From NCBI RefSeq assembly GCF_029024965.1, contig NZ_CP118982.1, positions 310,001 through 374,000 of the forward strand: a DNA stretch of 64,000 nucleotides. Direction: 5' to 3'. Under the pieces are notes generated by a model. That model was not told the DNA's origin. It searched no databases and was given only the letters and a program-made list of their open reading frames with translations. Shown here in pieces: positions 18,426 through 27,883 of the stretch. Made by a program: the position numbers and the translations under genes. This DNA comes from Staphylococcus equorum (lineage in GTDB: Bacteria; Bacillota; Bacilli; Staphylococcales; Staphylococcaceae). The stretch's first letter is position 1, and each line of letters starts with the position of its first letter.

Positions 18426-18800
18426 GTATACAAGAGTTTGTATAAAAAATGCATTCAACTTGTTTTGAACGTAAAATAGATTAGCAAAAACGCAAATAAA
18501 ATGGCAGCACTTTATGAATTATTTATACTTTGTAAGCGTTGCTTTCTTATTGTTAAAAAGTATCGTGAAAAATTGTATTAACGAGATTCATGCCCCGTAT
18601 GATTTCATATCTAATTATTATAAATTTGATACAGCATGCTACGGCGTAGTATCTGTTTTAAATTTACTAAGCAAATCAATAAAGATAAAAGTTCAAATTT
18701 GAGCACAAACCAAAATTCTATAATAGCAAATGAAAATCTTAGATGGTGATAATTAATATTAAGCAAACTAAGTGGAAAGGAAACTTAGTTTGCCATTTTT
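18426..18800 (+). ncRNA. Candidate small RNA or short transcript
   Basis: A strong promoter (18392-18419) and a perfect 11-bp terminator hairpin (18762-18800) enclose about 375 bases without a recognisable gene. A 62-codon frame at 18514-18702 has no ribosome binding site and no family resemblance, so I do not call it coding. The element lies on the same strand just before the arginine operon. It matches no RNA family that I know. Transcription is inferred only from the promoter and terminator. Confidence 0.4.
18762..18800 (+). terminator. Terminator ending the unassigned transcript
   Basis: GCAAACTAAGT and ACTTAGTTTGC form a perfect stem with a 10-base loop, followed by CATTTTTATG. Confidence 0.8.
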
Positions 18801-18995
18801 ATGAAAATAGTAGGGCGGTTACTGCCATAAAATAATTACATAACAGTTTTTTTAAAAGCCATCTGCACTAAATAATACAACCTATATACATTTAACAGAG
18901 TGTCATCACAGTATTTATAGAAATGTTAATTATATAAAAAACTCGTAAAAAGGCTTTAAGGCAATTGTTTATTTAATTATTATTTAAATTAATCT

Positions 18996-19024
18996 TTGAC
19001 TAATTGTAAAATTACGTGTATGAT
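18996..19024 (+). promoter_or_regulatory. Promoter of the arginine operon
   Basis: TTGACT and TATGAT are separated by 17 bases, and the start codon lies about 50 bases downstream of the expected transcription start. Confidence 0.75.
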
Positions 19025-19027
19025 TTA

Positions 19028-19041
19028 TGGATATTAATTCA
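19028..19041. promoter_or_regulatory. ArgR-type operator (ARG box)
   Basis: TGGATATTAATTCA matches the arginine repressor half-site pair TGAATWWWWATTCA at 13 of 14 positions. It sits at the expected transcription start of the operon, where ArgR/AhrC would block initiation. Confidence 0.7.
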
Positions 19042-19079
19042 AAATTTAGAATATTTATAGAAAAGGGATGAGGGTTTCG

Positions 19080-20267
19080 ATGAATGATTTATTTGCACTA
19101 ACAGATCAATACAGTTCGAACAATTATAGCCCGCTTAAACTGGCTTTAACGAAAGGTCTCGGTGCTAAAGTTTGGGATGTTGAAGATAATAGCTACATTG
19201 ATTGTATTTCAGGTTTTTCAGTCGTCAATCAAGGGCATTGTCATCCGAAAATTATAAAAGCATTTCAAGAGCAAAGTGAAAAAATAACTATGGTATCACG
19301 TGCATTATATAGCGATAATTTGGGCAAATGGGAAGAGAAAATATGTTCACTTGCCAATAAAGAAAAAGTATTACCTATGAATACAGGTACAGAAGCCATT
19401 GAAACGGCAATTAAGATCGCACGAAAATGGGGATCTGATGTTAAAGGTATAGCGGAAAACCAAGGCGAAATTATTGCAATGAATGGTAATTTCCATGGTC
19501 GTACACTAGGTGCCTTATCGTTATCGTCGCAAGAAAGTTATAAAAAAGGTTTTGGACCTTTGCTAGATAATATGCAATATATGGATTTCGGAGATATCAC
19601 TCGCTTGAAATCACTCATTAACGAAAATACAACCGCAATTGTACTTGAACCAATACAAGGTGAAGGCGGCGTCAACGTACCGCCAGATTATTTCATCCAA
19701 GAAGTTCGAAACTTATGTGATGAACACAACGTTCTATTTATTGCAGATGAAATACAAGTTGGTCTTGGTAGAACAGGTAAGATGTTTGCAATGGAATGGG
19801 AAGGTGTAGAACCAGACATTTACTTATTAGGTAAGTCGCTTGGTGGCGGTCTTTATCCGATTTCAGCAGTGTTAGCTAACGATGACGTGATGAAAGTACT
19901 TACACCTGGTACACATGGTTCAACATTTGGAGGTAATCCACTTGCATGTGCAGTATCAATCGCAGCATTAGATGTGTTAATTGACGAAAACTTAATCGAA
20001 CGTTCTGCTGAACAAGGACAAAAATTACTTAACCATTTACAGCTGATAGACAGCAACATCATAAAAGATGTGAGAGGCAGAGGATTATTTATCGGTATTG
20101 AATTAACTGAAGCAGCACAATCTTATTGTCAACAGATGATAGAACAAGGTGTGCTATGTAAAGAAACACAAGGGAATATTATTAGACTTGCACCACCACT
20201 TGTTATTGAAGATGAGGAAATTGATAAAGTTATAAAAGTAATAACAGAAGTTTTAGAAAAAAAGTAA
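19080..20267 (+). CDS. Ornithine/acetylornithine aminotransferase of the arginine operon
   Basis: PLP-dependent class III aminotransferase of 395 residues, closely resembling the second ornithine aminotransferase (rocD-like) found with argCJB in S. aureus. In this operon it probably acts as the ArgD step, moving an amino group to N-acetylglutamate semialdehyde, although RocD activity (ornithine to glutamate semialdehyde) is the alternative. Family motifs are MNTGTEAIETAIKIARKWG (cofactor phosphate), IADEIQVGLGRTGK, and the PLP lysine in LLGKSLGGGLYP. The ATG at 19068 abuts AAAAGGG, whereas the ATG at 19080 has GATGAGG at better spacing and gives the usual MNDLFALTDQY start. First gene of the operon, with an ARG box in front. 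Confidence 0.88.
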   Translation: MNDLFALTDQYSSNNYSPLKLALTKGLGAKVWDVEDNSYIDCISGFSVVNQGHCHPKIIKAFQEQSEKITMVSRALYSDNLGKWEEKICSLANKEKVLPMNTGTEAIETAIKIARKWGSDVKGIAENQGEIIAMNGNFHGRTLGALSLSSQESYKKGFGPLLDNMQYMDFGDITRLKSLINENTTAIVLEPIQGEGGVNVPPDYFIQEVRNLCDEHNVLFIADEIQVGLGRTGKMFAMEWEGVEPDIYLLGKSLGGGLYPISAVLANDDVMKVLTPGTHGSTFGGNPLACAVSIAALDVLIDENLIERSAEQGQKLLNHLQLIDSNIIKDVRGRGLFIGIELTEAAQSYCQQMIEQGVLCKETQGNIIRLAPPLVIEDEEIDKVIKVITEVLEKK

Positions 20268-20314
20268 AGCATAACACTTAAAAAAGTTTGAATATTCAGA
20301 AAGGAATGAACGTT

Positions 20315-21346
20315 ATGATAGAAGTTGGGATAGTAGGAGGCAGTGGTTATGGTGCAGTGGAGTTAATTCGATTATTACAACACCATCCAAATGTAACAAT
20401 TAAATATATCTTTTCACATTCTAAAGCGGATGAACCAATAAAAGATACATTTCCTCACTTAACTCATTTAACGCATCACTACGAAGCTTTAGACACTGAA
20501 ACAGTTGACTGTGATGTGATGTTCTTTGCTACACCTTCAAATGTAAGTAAACATGTAGCGCCAGATTTGGTAAAGAAAAATATAAAAGTCATCGATTTAT
20601 CAGGTGACTTCAGATTAACTAATAGAGATGTCTACCAACAATTTTATGGTGAAGCAGCTGCGACACAACAACAATTAAATGATGCAAACTATAGTATTGC
20701 AGAATGGTCTGAAATAGATCAAACGAATACACAACTAGTAGCTAATCCAGGTTGTTTCCCTACTGCGACATTATTAGCGTTACATCCGTTAATAGATCAA
20801 AAACTAATTCAACAAGATTCAATTATTATAGATGCCAAAACAGGCGTTTCAGGAGCTGGAAGGTCACTTGCACAACACGTGCATTACGCTGAAATGAATG
20901 AAAACTTAAGTGCTTATGCGATTGGTAAGCATAAACATAAGCCTGAAATAGAACAATATGTCTCGCATTTAGCAAATGAAGATATCAAAGTAGTATTTAC
21001 CCCGCATTTAGTACCAATGACACGTGGCATACTCTCTACGATATATGTGAAATTAAACAAACAAACTACTAGCGAAGATTTACATGCAACTTTCAAGCAA
21101 TATTATGATAGTAAACCATTTGTACGCATTAGAGATTTAGGTAATTATCCTAAAACTAAAGAAGTATACGGTAGTAATTATTGTGATATCGGCATGTATG
21201 TTGACGAAGAAAGTCAAACAGCAGTGATTGTTTCTGTTATTGATAACTTAGTCAAAGGTGCAAGTGGTCAAGCAATACAAAATTTAAACTTAATGTATGG
21301 ATTGAACGAAGCAACAGGATTAACACAATTACCTGTATATCCGTAA
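20315..21346 (+). CDS. argC: N-acetyl-gamma-glutamyl-phosphate reductase
   Basis: NADPH-dependent reductase of 343 residues that converts N-acetylglutamyl phosphate to the semialdehyde, the third step of ornithine synthesis. The N-terminal dinucleotide-binding segment is [19 protein letters not shown]. The catalytic cysteine lies in [12 protein letters not shown] (about 144-150), and the catalytic histidine region is HKHKPEIEQ. An in-frame start at 20288 exists, but AGAAAGGAA nine bases before 20315 and the canonical start MIEVGIVGG favour the later ATG. It lies 47 bases after the aminotransferase, in operon with argJ and argB. Confidence 0.93.
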   Translation: MIEVGIVGGSGYGAVELIRLLQHHPNVTIKYIFSHSKADEPIKDTFPHLTHLTHHYEALDTETVDCDVMFFATPSNVSKHVAPDLVKKNIKVIDLSGDFRLTNRDVYQQFYGEAAATQQQLNDANYSIAEWSEIDQTNTQLVANPGCFPTATLLALHPLIDQKLIQQDSIIIDAKTGVSGAGRSLAQHVHYAEMNENLSAYAIGKHKHKPEIEQYVSHLANEDIKVVFTPHLVPMTRGILSTIYVKLNKQTTSEDLHATFKQYYDSKPFVRIRDLGNYPKTKEVYGSNYCDIGMYVDEESQTAVIVSVIDNLVKGASGQAIQNLNLMYGLNEATGLTQLPVYP

Positions 21347-21369
21347 TATAAAAAGAAAGGTGAGATGGG

Positions 21370-22608
21370 ATGAAAGATATTGAAACGTTAGATACACTCA
21401 ATCAATTGAAGATAGATTTACAAGGGGATGTAAGTTCTCCATTAGGTTTTATAGCTGGAGGCATGCACGTTGGATTAAGAAGAAAGAAAAAAGACTTTGG
21501 ATGGATATACTCTACGACAGCAGCTGCTGCAGCAGGAACTTATACACTGAATCGTTTTAAAGCAGCACCGTTAAAAGTAACTGAAGAAACGATTAAAAAT
21601 AATCAATCATTACAAGCCATTGTAGTGAATTCAGCAAATGCTAATTCATGTACTGGTGAAAAAGGTATACAAGATGCCAAAGACACGCAAGCATGGGTAG
21701 CAGAGCATTTAAATTTATCCAAAGAAAGCGTGGGTGTCGCGTCTACAGGTGTTATAGGATCGTTTTTACCTATGGATAAGATACAACACGGCACACAAAA
21801 CGTTTTAAAAGAACAATATAATCAAAGTGAGTTTTTCAATCAAGCTATTTTAACGACGGACACATTTACTAAACATTTATCTGTGCAAGTTGAAATTGAT
21901 GGTATAACTGTAACAATTGGAGGAACAGCTAAAGGTTCGGGTATGATTCATCCGAATATGGCAACAATGCTGTCATTTATTACTACAGATGCCAAAATTG
22001 ATGCGGATACGCTAGACAATTGTTTAAAACAAACGATTGATAACTCTTTTAATATGATTACAGTTGATGGAGATTCTAGTACAAATGATATGGTTCTTGG
22101 CTTGGCAAATGGACAGGCGAACCATAATAAACTCGATACGTTACATCCAGATTGGGAAAAATTTGAATATGCGTTAAATTTCGTGAGCCAGTATCTTGCT
22201 AAATCTATAGCTAAAGATGGTGAAGGAGCGACGAAATTAGTTACGGCTAAAGTTAAAGGCGCAAATGATGTTGCAGAAGCAAGAAAAATTGCTAAAAGTA
22301 TTGTATCATCAAGTCTCGTTAAAACAGCAATTCATGGTGAAGATGCCAACTTTGGAAGAATCGTTACAGCGATGGGCTATGCTTCTGAAGACATAGAACC
22401 AAGTCAGACGAATGTTTCTTTATGTAATGTGCCTGTCGTTGAAGATGGCATGTCAGTTGAATTTGATGAGTTACATTTAAAAAAACAATTAGAAGCGGAT
22501 AATATTTACATTGAAGCATCAGTTGGTAATGGTGAAGGCGCAGCGTCAGCATATGGTTGTGACCTTTCATATGAATATGTACGTATCAATGCTTCATATA
22601 GAACCTAA
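21370..22608 (+). CDS. argJ: Bifunctional ornithine acetyltransferase / N-acetylglutamate synthase
   Basis: ArgJ recycles acetyl groups from N-acetylornithine to glutamate, and bifunctional forms also make N-acetylglutamate from acetyl-CoA. The 412-residue precursor carries the autocleavage site in [12 protein letters not shown] (about residues 193-204). The threonine after NMA becomes the nucleophile of the beta chain. [11 protein letters not shown] and [13 protein letters not shown] are also family hallmarks. GAAAGGTGAGATGGG precedes the ATG. Presence of argJ with no argA in view indicates the cyclic pathway. Confidence 0.94.
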   Translation: MKDIETLDTLNQLKIDLQGDVSSPLGFIAGGMHVGLRRKKKDFGWIYSTTAAAAAGTYTLNRFKAAPLKVTEETIKNNQSLQAIVVNSANANSCTGEKGIQDAKDTQAWVAEHLNLSKESVGVASTGVIGSFLPMDKIQHGTQNVLKEQYNQSEFFNQAILTTDTFTKHLSVQVEIDGITVTIGGTAKGSGMIHPNMATMLSFITTDAKIDADTLDNCLKQTIDNSFNMITVDGDSSTNDMVLGLANGQANHNKLDTLHPDWEKFEYALNFVSQYLAKSIAKDGEGATKLVTAKVKGANDVAEARKIAKSIVSSSLVKTAIHGEDANFGRIVTAMGYASEDIEPSQTNVSLCNVPVVEDGMSVEFDELHLKKQLEADNIYIEASVGNGEGAASAYGCDLSYEYVRINASYRT

Positions 22609-22620
22609 GGAGTGTGACAG

Positions 22621-23382
22621 ATGAGTTATATTGTAATTAAAATAGGTGGCAGCACTCTGACAAATCTACACGATTCAACAATAGAAGACATTGCATTTTT
22701 AAGACAACAAGGATTTAAACCCATCATTGTACATGGCGGTGGACCTTTTATTAATGAAGCTTTGGAGCAACAAGACGTGTCTACACAATTTAAAGATGGC
22801 TTAAGAGTGACAACGCGAGAAGTACTTTCAGTAACAAGTCAGACATTAATTGGATCAGTCAATCCAAGTCTCGTTAGCAAAATTAATAAATCAGATATTC
22901 AAAGTGTTGGTATCAATGGCATAGATGCAAAATTATTTGATGTCATCCCATTAGACGATAAATATGGTTATGTCGGTGAACCTACAGATGTCGATACTTC
23001 TGTACTTGCTTCATTAACAGAACAATTTGTACCAGTCATTGCATCTATAGGTCAACATAGAAGCACAGGACAATTGTATAACATTAATGCAGATACATTA
23101 GCATATAAAATCGCACAATTTTTACAGGCTCCAATTTATCTATTAAGTGATATTCCTGGTGTCATCATTGATGAAAAAGTGCAAGCTACACTGAATGCTG
23201 AACGTATCAATCTCTATATCGATCAAGCGTCAATTTACGGCGGTATGATTCCTAAAGTTCAAGATGCGGTTCAAGCGATTGAATCAGGTTGTGAAAAAGT
23301 AGTCATTGCGGCAGGTAATGAATCACATATTATTAAAAAATTACAAAGCGGTCAAAACGTTGGTACAACCATCCAGCGTTAG
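22621..23382 (+). CDS. argB: Acetylglutamate kinase
   Basis: Amino-acid-kinase-fold enzyme of 253 residues that phosphorylates N-acetylglutamate. The ATP-binding segment IKIGGSTL lies at residues 6-13, the glycine loop VHGGGPFINEALE at about 38-50, and the substrate-binding NINADTLAYKIA at about 157. It starts 12 bases after argJ with AAGGAGTGTGACAG in front and is the last gene of the operon. A strong terminator follows. argF and the argG/argH steps are elsewhere (argF at 32.6 kb). Confidence 0.93.
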   Translation: MSYIVIKIGGSTLTNLHDSTIEDIAFLRQQGFKPIIVHGGGPFINEALEQQDVSTQFKDGLRVTTREVLSVTSQTLIGSVNPSLVSKINKSDIQSVGINGIDAKLFDVIPLDDKYGYVGEPTDVDTSVLASLTEQFVPVIASIGQHRSTGQLYNINADTLAYKIAQFLQAPIYLLSDIPGVIIDEKVQATLNAERINLYIDQASIYGGMIPKVQDAVQAIESGCEKVVIAAGNESHIIKKLQSGQNVGTTIQR

Positions 23383-23401
23383 TACGACCAACAATATATT
23401 T

Positions 23402-23446
23402 AAAAAAGGCTAACTATTTATTAACAATAAATAGTTAGCCTTTTTT
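23402..23446 (+). terminator. Terminator of the arginine operon
   Basis: AAAAAGGCTAACTATTTA and TAAATAGTTAGCCTTTTT form a perfect 18-bp stem with a T run. Confidence 0.93.
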
Positions 23447-23857
23447 AGCTTGGGAGTCACCACAACCACTGCTATTTTCAAAATACAAGTTCAACCATTC
23501 ATTACAATGCTATATAACCGCCTACTATCCTTATTTTGCCTAAATAAACCAAATACATCTATGAGTCTCAAATATCATCTCAAAAGACCTCTATATCTCT
23601 TAAGATGATAATGACATATTTATTCTCATCAATTATAAAATATAATCTAACATAATAATTATTTTTATTATCAATTCTCACACCAAAGCAATCGTAATCA
23701 AATGAATAATAAATTTCCTTTAAGTTATAATAATTTAAAATGAAATTGTGGAACAATTAAAAAATATTAAAATTATTTGTAAAACTTCTAAGATATGTGG
23801 CTCTAGGTTTCAAAGGTTTAAATCATACTAAATATATCGGAATTATTAAATAATAGG
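23447..23857. other. Intergenic region without evident genes
   Basis: AT-rich spacer between the arginine terminator and the acsA promoter. I see no ORF with a ribosome binding site and no clear repeat. Confidence 0.4.
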
Positions 23858-23886
23858 TTGAATATTCAGAAAGTTCCATCTATAAT
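23858..23886 (+). promoter_or_regulatory. Promoter of the acetyl-CoA synthetase gene
   Basis: TTGAAT and TATAAT are separated by 17 bases, 31 bases before the start codon. Confidence 0.7.
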
Positions 23887-23916
23887 GATTTTTAAATCTT
23901 TATAGGAGGCATACAC

Positions 23917-25626
23917 ATGACAACTGAAATTTTAAAAGGTGAAAAAGGAAACTTTAATCTTCAAGATTATGAATATACATATAATAACTTTGATTGGGAA
24001 GAAGCGGAAAAAGCATTTTCTTGGTATGAAACAGGAAAAGTAAATATGGCATATGAATGTATAGACCGTCACGTAGACAACGGTAAAGGGCAAAAAATAG
24101 CCTTGAATTATAAAGACAGCGCACAAGAAGCATCTTTTACTTTCGAAGATTTAAAGCTAGCTTCAAATAAAGTAGCGAATCTATTGAAGACAGAAGCTAA
24201 CGTAGAAAAAGGCGATAGAGTGTTTGTGTATATGCCTAGAATGCCAGAACTTTATTTTTCATTTTTAGGTATTTTAAAAACTGGAGCAATATGTGGCCCA
24301 TTATTCGAAGCATTTATGGATCAAGCAGTAGAAGAACGTTTAAGCAATGCAGACGCTAAAGTCTTAGTTACAACGGAAGATTTATTACCTCGTGTACCTT
24401 ACTCAAAATTACCAGACTTAGAAACAATTATAGTTGTGGGTAACAATGTATCGCCAGAACATATTGATTTTCATACAGCGTTCAAGCATGCGAGTGATAG
24501 CTTCGACATTGAATGGCTAAATCGTGAAGATCCACTTGTATTGCATTACACATCTGGTTCAACTGGCCAACCTAAAGGCGTCTTACATGCACAGGATGCG
24601 ATGATTGTGCATTACATTACAGGGAAATATGTATTAGATTTACAAGAAGATGATATTTATTGGTGTACTGGAGATCCAGCATGGGTGACAGGATCGTCCT
24701 ACGGCATATTCAGCCCTTGGCTTCACGGCGTAACGAATTGTGTCATAGGTGGAAGATTCTCACCAGAATTATGGTATGAAATGATAGAAAAATATAAAGT
24801 CACATTATGGTATACCGCACCTACAGCCTTACGTATGTTGATGAGTAAAGGCGAAACATTCACTAAGCAATATGATTTATCAACGTTAAGAAGTATTTTG
24901 TCAGTCGGTGAACCATTAAATCCAGAAGTGATTCGTTGGGGCAATGAAGTATATGGCAGACGTATACTAGATACTTGGTGGATGACAGAAACCGGTGGAT
25001 TAATGATTGTGAATTATCCAAGTCAGACAATTAAATTGGGTTCTATGGGTAAACCATTACCAGGTATTACTGCAAGTATTGTCGATGACGAAGGCAATGA
25101 ACTACCTCCCAATACTTTAGGTAATTTAGCGTTAAAAGCAGGATGGCCTTCCATGATGAGAAAAATATGGAAAAATGAAGAAAAATTCAATTCATATTTT
25201 GTGAATGGTTGGTATATTTCTGGAGATTCAGCATATCGTGATGAAGACAATTACTTTTTCTTCAAAAGTAGAGTAGATGATGTGATTATGACATCAGGCG
25301 AAAGAGTAGGCCCGTTTGAAGTTGAGTCTAAACTTGTAGAACATCCAGCGATTGCTGAGGCAGGTGTTATTGGTATCCCTGATGACGTAAGGGGTGAAAT
25401 AATCAAAGCGTATGTCACATTGCGTGAAGGCGTAGAGAAAACAGATGAACTCAAAGTTGAAATAAAACAATTTGTTAAGACCAGTTTAGCTGCACATGCT
25501 GCACCAAGAGAAATTGATTTTATGGATAAATTACCGAAAACAAGTTTTGGTAAAATTATGCGTCGTGTCTTAAAAGCTTGGGAATTAGATTTACCAGCTG
25601 GAGATTTGAGTACGATTGAAAAATAA
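23917..25626 (+). CDS. acsA: Acetyl-CoA synthetase (AMP-forming) paralogue
   Basis: ANL-superfamily acyl-CoA ligase of 569 residues. It activates acetate (or a similar short acid) to the acyl-AMP and then the CoA ester. The phosphate-binding loop YTSGSTGQPKG is at about 211-221. The adenylate motif is in DTWWMTETGG, the hinge region in WYISGDSAYRDEDNYFFFKSR, and the C-terminal catalytic lysine in KTSFGKIMRR (about 543). It resembles staphylococcal AcsA closely along its length, but the sequence is divergent from the copy usually near ccpA as I remember it, so it may be a second paralogue. Own promoter; the next gene begins about 120 bases later. Confidence 0.85.
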   Translation: MTTEILKGEKGNFNLQDYEYTYNNFDWEEAEKAFSWYETGKVNMAYECIDRHVDNGKGQKIALNYKDSAQEASFTFEDLKLASNKVANLLKTEANVEKGDRVFVYMPRMPELYFSFLGILKTGAICGPLFEAFMDQAVEERLSNADAKVLVTTEDLLPRVPYSKLPDLETIIVVGNNVSPEHIDFHTAFKHASDSFDIEWLNREDPLVLHYTSGSTGQPKGVLHAQDAMIVHYITGKYVLDLQEDDIYWCTGDPAWVTGSSYGIFSPWLHGVTNCVIGGRFSPELWYEMIEKYKVTLWYTAPTALRMLMSKGETFTKQYDLSTLRSILSVGEPLNPEVIRWGNEVYGRRILDTWWMTETGGLMIVNYPSQTIKLGSMGKPLPGITASIVDDEGNELPPNTLGNLALKAGWPSMMRKIWKNEEKFNSYFVNGWYISGDSAYRDEDNYFFFKSRVDDVIMTSGERVGPFEVESKLVEHPAIAEAGVIGIPDDVRGEIIKAYVTLREGVEKTDELKVEIKQFVKTSLAAHAAPREIDFMDKLPKTSFGKIMRRVLKAWELDLPAGDLSTIEK

Positions 25627-25747
25627 TTTTTAAATAATATCCGATTAATTATATCTAATTAATATAAAAATATTTTACAAGATAAATGAAAATGGAAACA
25701 TGAAATATAAGTACAGGTATCACTTAAACTCATAGGAGGTAATAACA

Positions 25748-27157
25748 ATGGGAAAAAAACAAATACATTTCAATGGCTTTATTCAGAACTCACCAGCACC
25801 ACACGCAATTGGACTTTGGAAACATGACAAACATGAAGGTGCGCAACATGGCACAATAGATTATTGGGTGAAGCTTGCAAAGCTTTTTGAAAAAGGCAAG
25901 TTCGATTCATTATTTATCGCTGATGTATTAGGAACATATAGTGAATATGGCAATGATTATAAAACAGCTGTACAACATGCCGTTCAAGTCCCAGATCATG
26001 ATCCTTTATTAGTGATTTCTGCTATGGCGCAAGCAACAGCACATGTAGGGTTTGCACCAACTGTATCTACAACTTATTTTCAGCCGTATGATATTGCGAG
26101 AAAATTTTCTACATTAGATCATTTAACACATGGTCGTATTGGTTGGAACGTTGTGACATCTTACCTAGGAAGTGAAGCGGAAAATTTAGGGTTAACAGAA
26201 CGTATGCCTAAAGAAACAAGATACGATCGTGCAGATGAATTTTTAGATGTAACGTATAAATTGTGGGAAAGCAGTTGGGAAGATGATGCAGTTGTAAAAG
26301 ATAAAGCTACCAACACGTATGCAGATCCTGATAAAGTACATTTAATTAATCACAAAGGTCGTTTCTTTAATGTACCTGGACCACATATTGTAGAGCCATC
26401 TCCACAACGTACACCAGTATTATTCCAAGCAGGTGCTTCAGATAAAGGTCGTAACTTTGCAGGTAAACATGCAGAAGCAATCTTTGTCGTGAATCATTCA
26501 CTTCAAGGTTTGGCTAATGATGTAAATGACATTCGTTCTAGAGCAACACAACAAGGCAGAAATAAAGAAGACTTAAAGGTATTTACTATGATTGTTCCCG
26601 TTATTGGTGATACGGTAGAAGAAGCAGAACAATTACATCAAGAGTTAATCCAACATATCACTTATGAAGGAACTGCTGCTTTATTAAGTGGACACACAGG
26701 CATAGACTTTTCTCAATTTGATCCTGATCAATATTTAGAAGATATTGAAACAGACGCAATTCAAAGCTTGTTAGATATTTATGCGAAAGATCCGACACAT
26801 AAATGGACACTGAAAGAGGCTATTAAACATCATGGCTTAGGTATTGGCTCAGTTCGCTTTGTCGGTACACCTACGCAAATTGCTGATGAAATAGAGCATT
26901 GGGTTGAAGTTGCTGATGTAGATGGATTTAATATTGCCTATGGAACGATACCAAATTCATATGAAGATTTCATAGAAAAAGTCGTTCCAATATTACAAGC
27001 ACGTGGCGTTTATCGTAAAGATTATGATGAAGAAAATACAACACTTAGAGAAAATTTATTCGGTAAAGGTGAAAAGTATTTAAGATCAACGCATCCAGGA
27101 TCACAATATAAACCGCAATTAAATGAGCAATATAGTTATAGTACAGCAGAAATTTAA
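25748..27157 (+). CDS. FMN-dependent monooxygenase (NtaA/SnaA/DszA family)
   Basis: Luciferase-like (LLM) flavin monooxygenase of 469 residues, of the NtaA/SnaA/DszA subfamily, which uses reduced FMN from a separate reductase. Family features are FNGFIQNSP at the start, the DYWVKLAKLFEKGKFDSLFIAD segment with its conserved aspartate, TVSTTYFQPYDIARKFSTLD, and GRIGWNVVTSYLGSEAENLG. Substrates in this family include chelators, dibenzothiophene sulfone and sulfur compounds; the one here is unknown. The ribosome binding site is ATAGGAGG. An FMN reductase gene follows after 113 bases, giving a complete two-component system. Confidence 0.85.
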   Translation: MGKKQIHFNGFIQNSPAPHAIGLWKHDKHEGAQHGTIDYWVKLAKLFEKGKFDSLFIADVLGTYSEYGNDYKTAVQHAVQVPDHDPLLVISAMAQATAHVGFAPTVSTTYFQPYDIARKFSTLDHLTHGRIGWNVVTSYLGSEAENLGLTERMPKETRYDRADEFLDVTYKLWESSWEDDAVVKDKATNTYADPDKVHLINHKGRFFNVPGPHIVEPSPQRTPVLFQAGASDKGRNFAGKHAEAIFVVNHSLQGLANDVNDIRSRATQQGRNKEDLKVFTMIVPVIGDTVEEAEQLHQELIQHITYEGTAALLSGHTGIDFSQFDPDQYLEDIETDAIQSLLDIYAKDPTHKWTLKEAIKHHGLGIGSVRFVGTPTQIADEIEHWVEVADVDGFNIAYGTIPNSYEDFIEKVVPILQARGVYRKDYDEENTTLRENLFGKGEKYLRSTHPGSQYKPQLNEQYSYSTAEI

Positions 27158-27270
27158 ATTTGATAGAGACAAAGCGCACAACAATAACATGTTTGGTTTT
27201 AACAATTGAGGACCTGTCATGTGTCTGAAAATGTATAAGCAGTTTGAATAAATAAAGGGGGACATTAAAG

Positions 27271-27810
27271 ATGGCAAGTGTAGCAATCATTGCAGGTGGA
27301 AATAAATTACAATCTCGTTTAACAGGTATTGTTGAGTATGCTGAAAAATATCTAGAAGGTGAAGGTATTGATACAGATGTTGTACACGTTCATCAATTAG
27401 ACGCAGAAGCGTTGATTACAGCGGATTTTTCTAATGCGTCTATTAATGAAACACATCAGAAAATAGAAAGCGCAGATGGTATTATTATCATATCTCCTGT
27501 ATTTAAAGCAGCTTATTCAGGTATTGTTAAAACGTATTTAGATTTATTACCAAGAGGTGCTTTCACAGGTAAGACAGTATTGCCGTTAGCATTAGGCGGA
27601 ACCTTTGCACATGTATTAGCAATTCAATATAGCTTAGATCCAGTGATTAAAGAATTAGGTGCAGATACAATTCACAAAGGTAGATTTATATTAGATAAAC
27701 ACATCACTTCTAATGAAGACGGCACTTATGATTATGATCAAGAAGCAAAAGATGGATTAGATAAAACGTTAAAAAAGTTTGTCAGTGACAAATCACAGGT
27801 AAGGGAATAA
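27271..27810 (+). CDS. NADPH-dependent FMN reductase (SsuE-like)
   Basis: Flavodoxin-fold reductase of 179 residues that supplies reduced FMN. The match to SsuE/MsuE proteins is clear in SPVFKAAYSGIVKTYLDLLP and in the LPLALGGTFAHVLAIQYSLDPV stretch. AAAGGGGG precedes the ATG. It lies directly behind the LLM monooxygenase, so the pair probably oxidises an organosulfur or related compound. Transcription most likely continues from the upstream gene. It ends at a strong hairpin shared with the convergent VOC gene. Confidence 0.87.
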   Translation: MASVAIIAGGNKLQSRLTGIVEYAEKYLEGEGIDTDVVHVHQLDAEALITADFSNASINETHQKIESADGIIIISPVFKAAYSGIVKTYLDLLPRGAFTGKTVLPLALGGTFAHVLAIQYSLDPVIKELGADTIHKGRFILDKHITSNEDGTYDYDQEAKDGLDKTLKKFVSDKSQVRE

Positions 27811-27822
27811 TATTTTGAATAT

Positions 27823-27872
27823 AAAAAGGATGGGAGTGTGACATCAATACATGTCTTGCTCCCATCCTTTTT
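27823..27872. terminator. Bidirectional terminator
   Basis: AAAAAGGATGGGAG pairs with CTCCCATCCTTTTT. Runs of A and T on both sides let it act for both convergent genes. Confidence 0.85.
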
Positions 27873-27883
27873 TATGTATAAAT

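Noticed and set aside
18439..18457. Second ARG box after the 18.4-kb promoter
   Set aside because: The half-sites resemble the consensus but are separated by one base too many, so it is not called as an operator. It is mentioned only as a hint.
18514..18702. 62-codon open frame inside the candidate small RNA
   Set aside because: There is no ribosome binding site before the ATG, the composition is typical of chance AT-rich frames, and no family resemblance was seen. It is noted only as part of the transcript.
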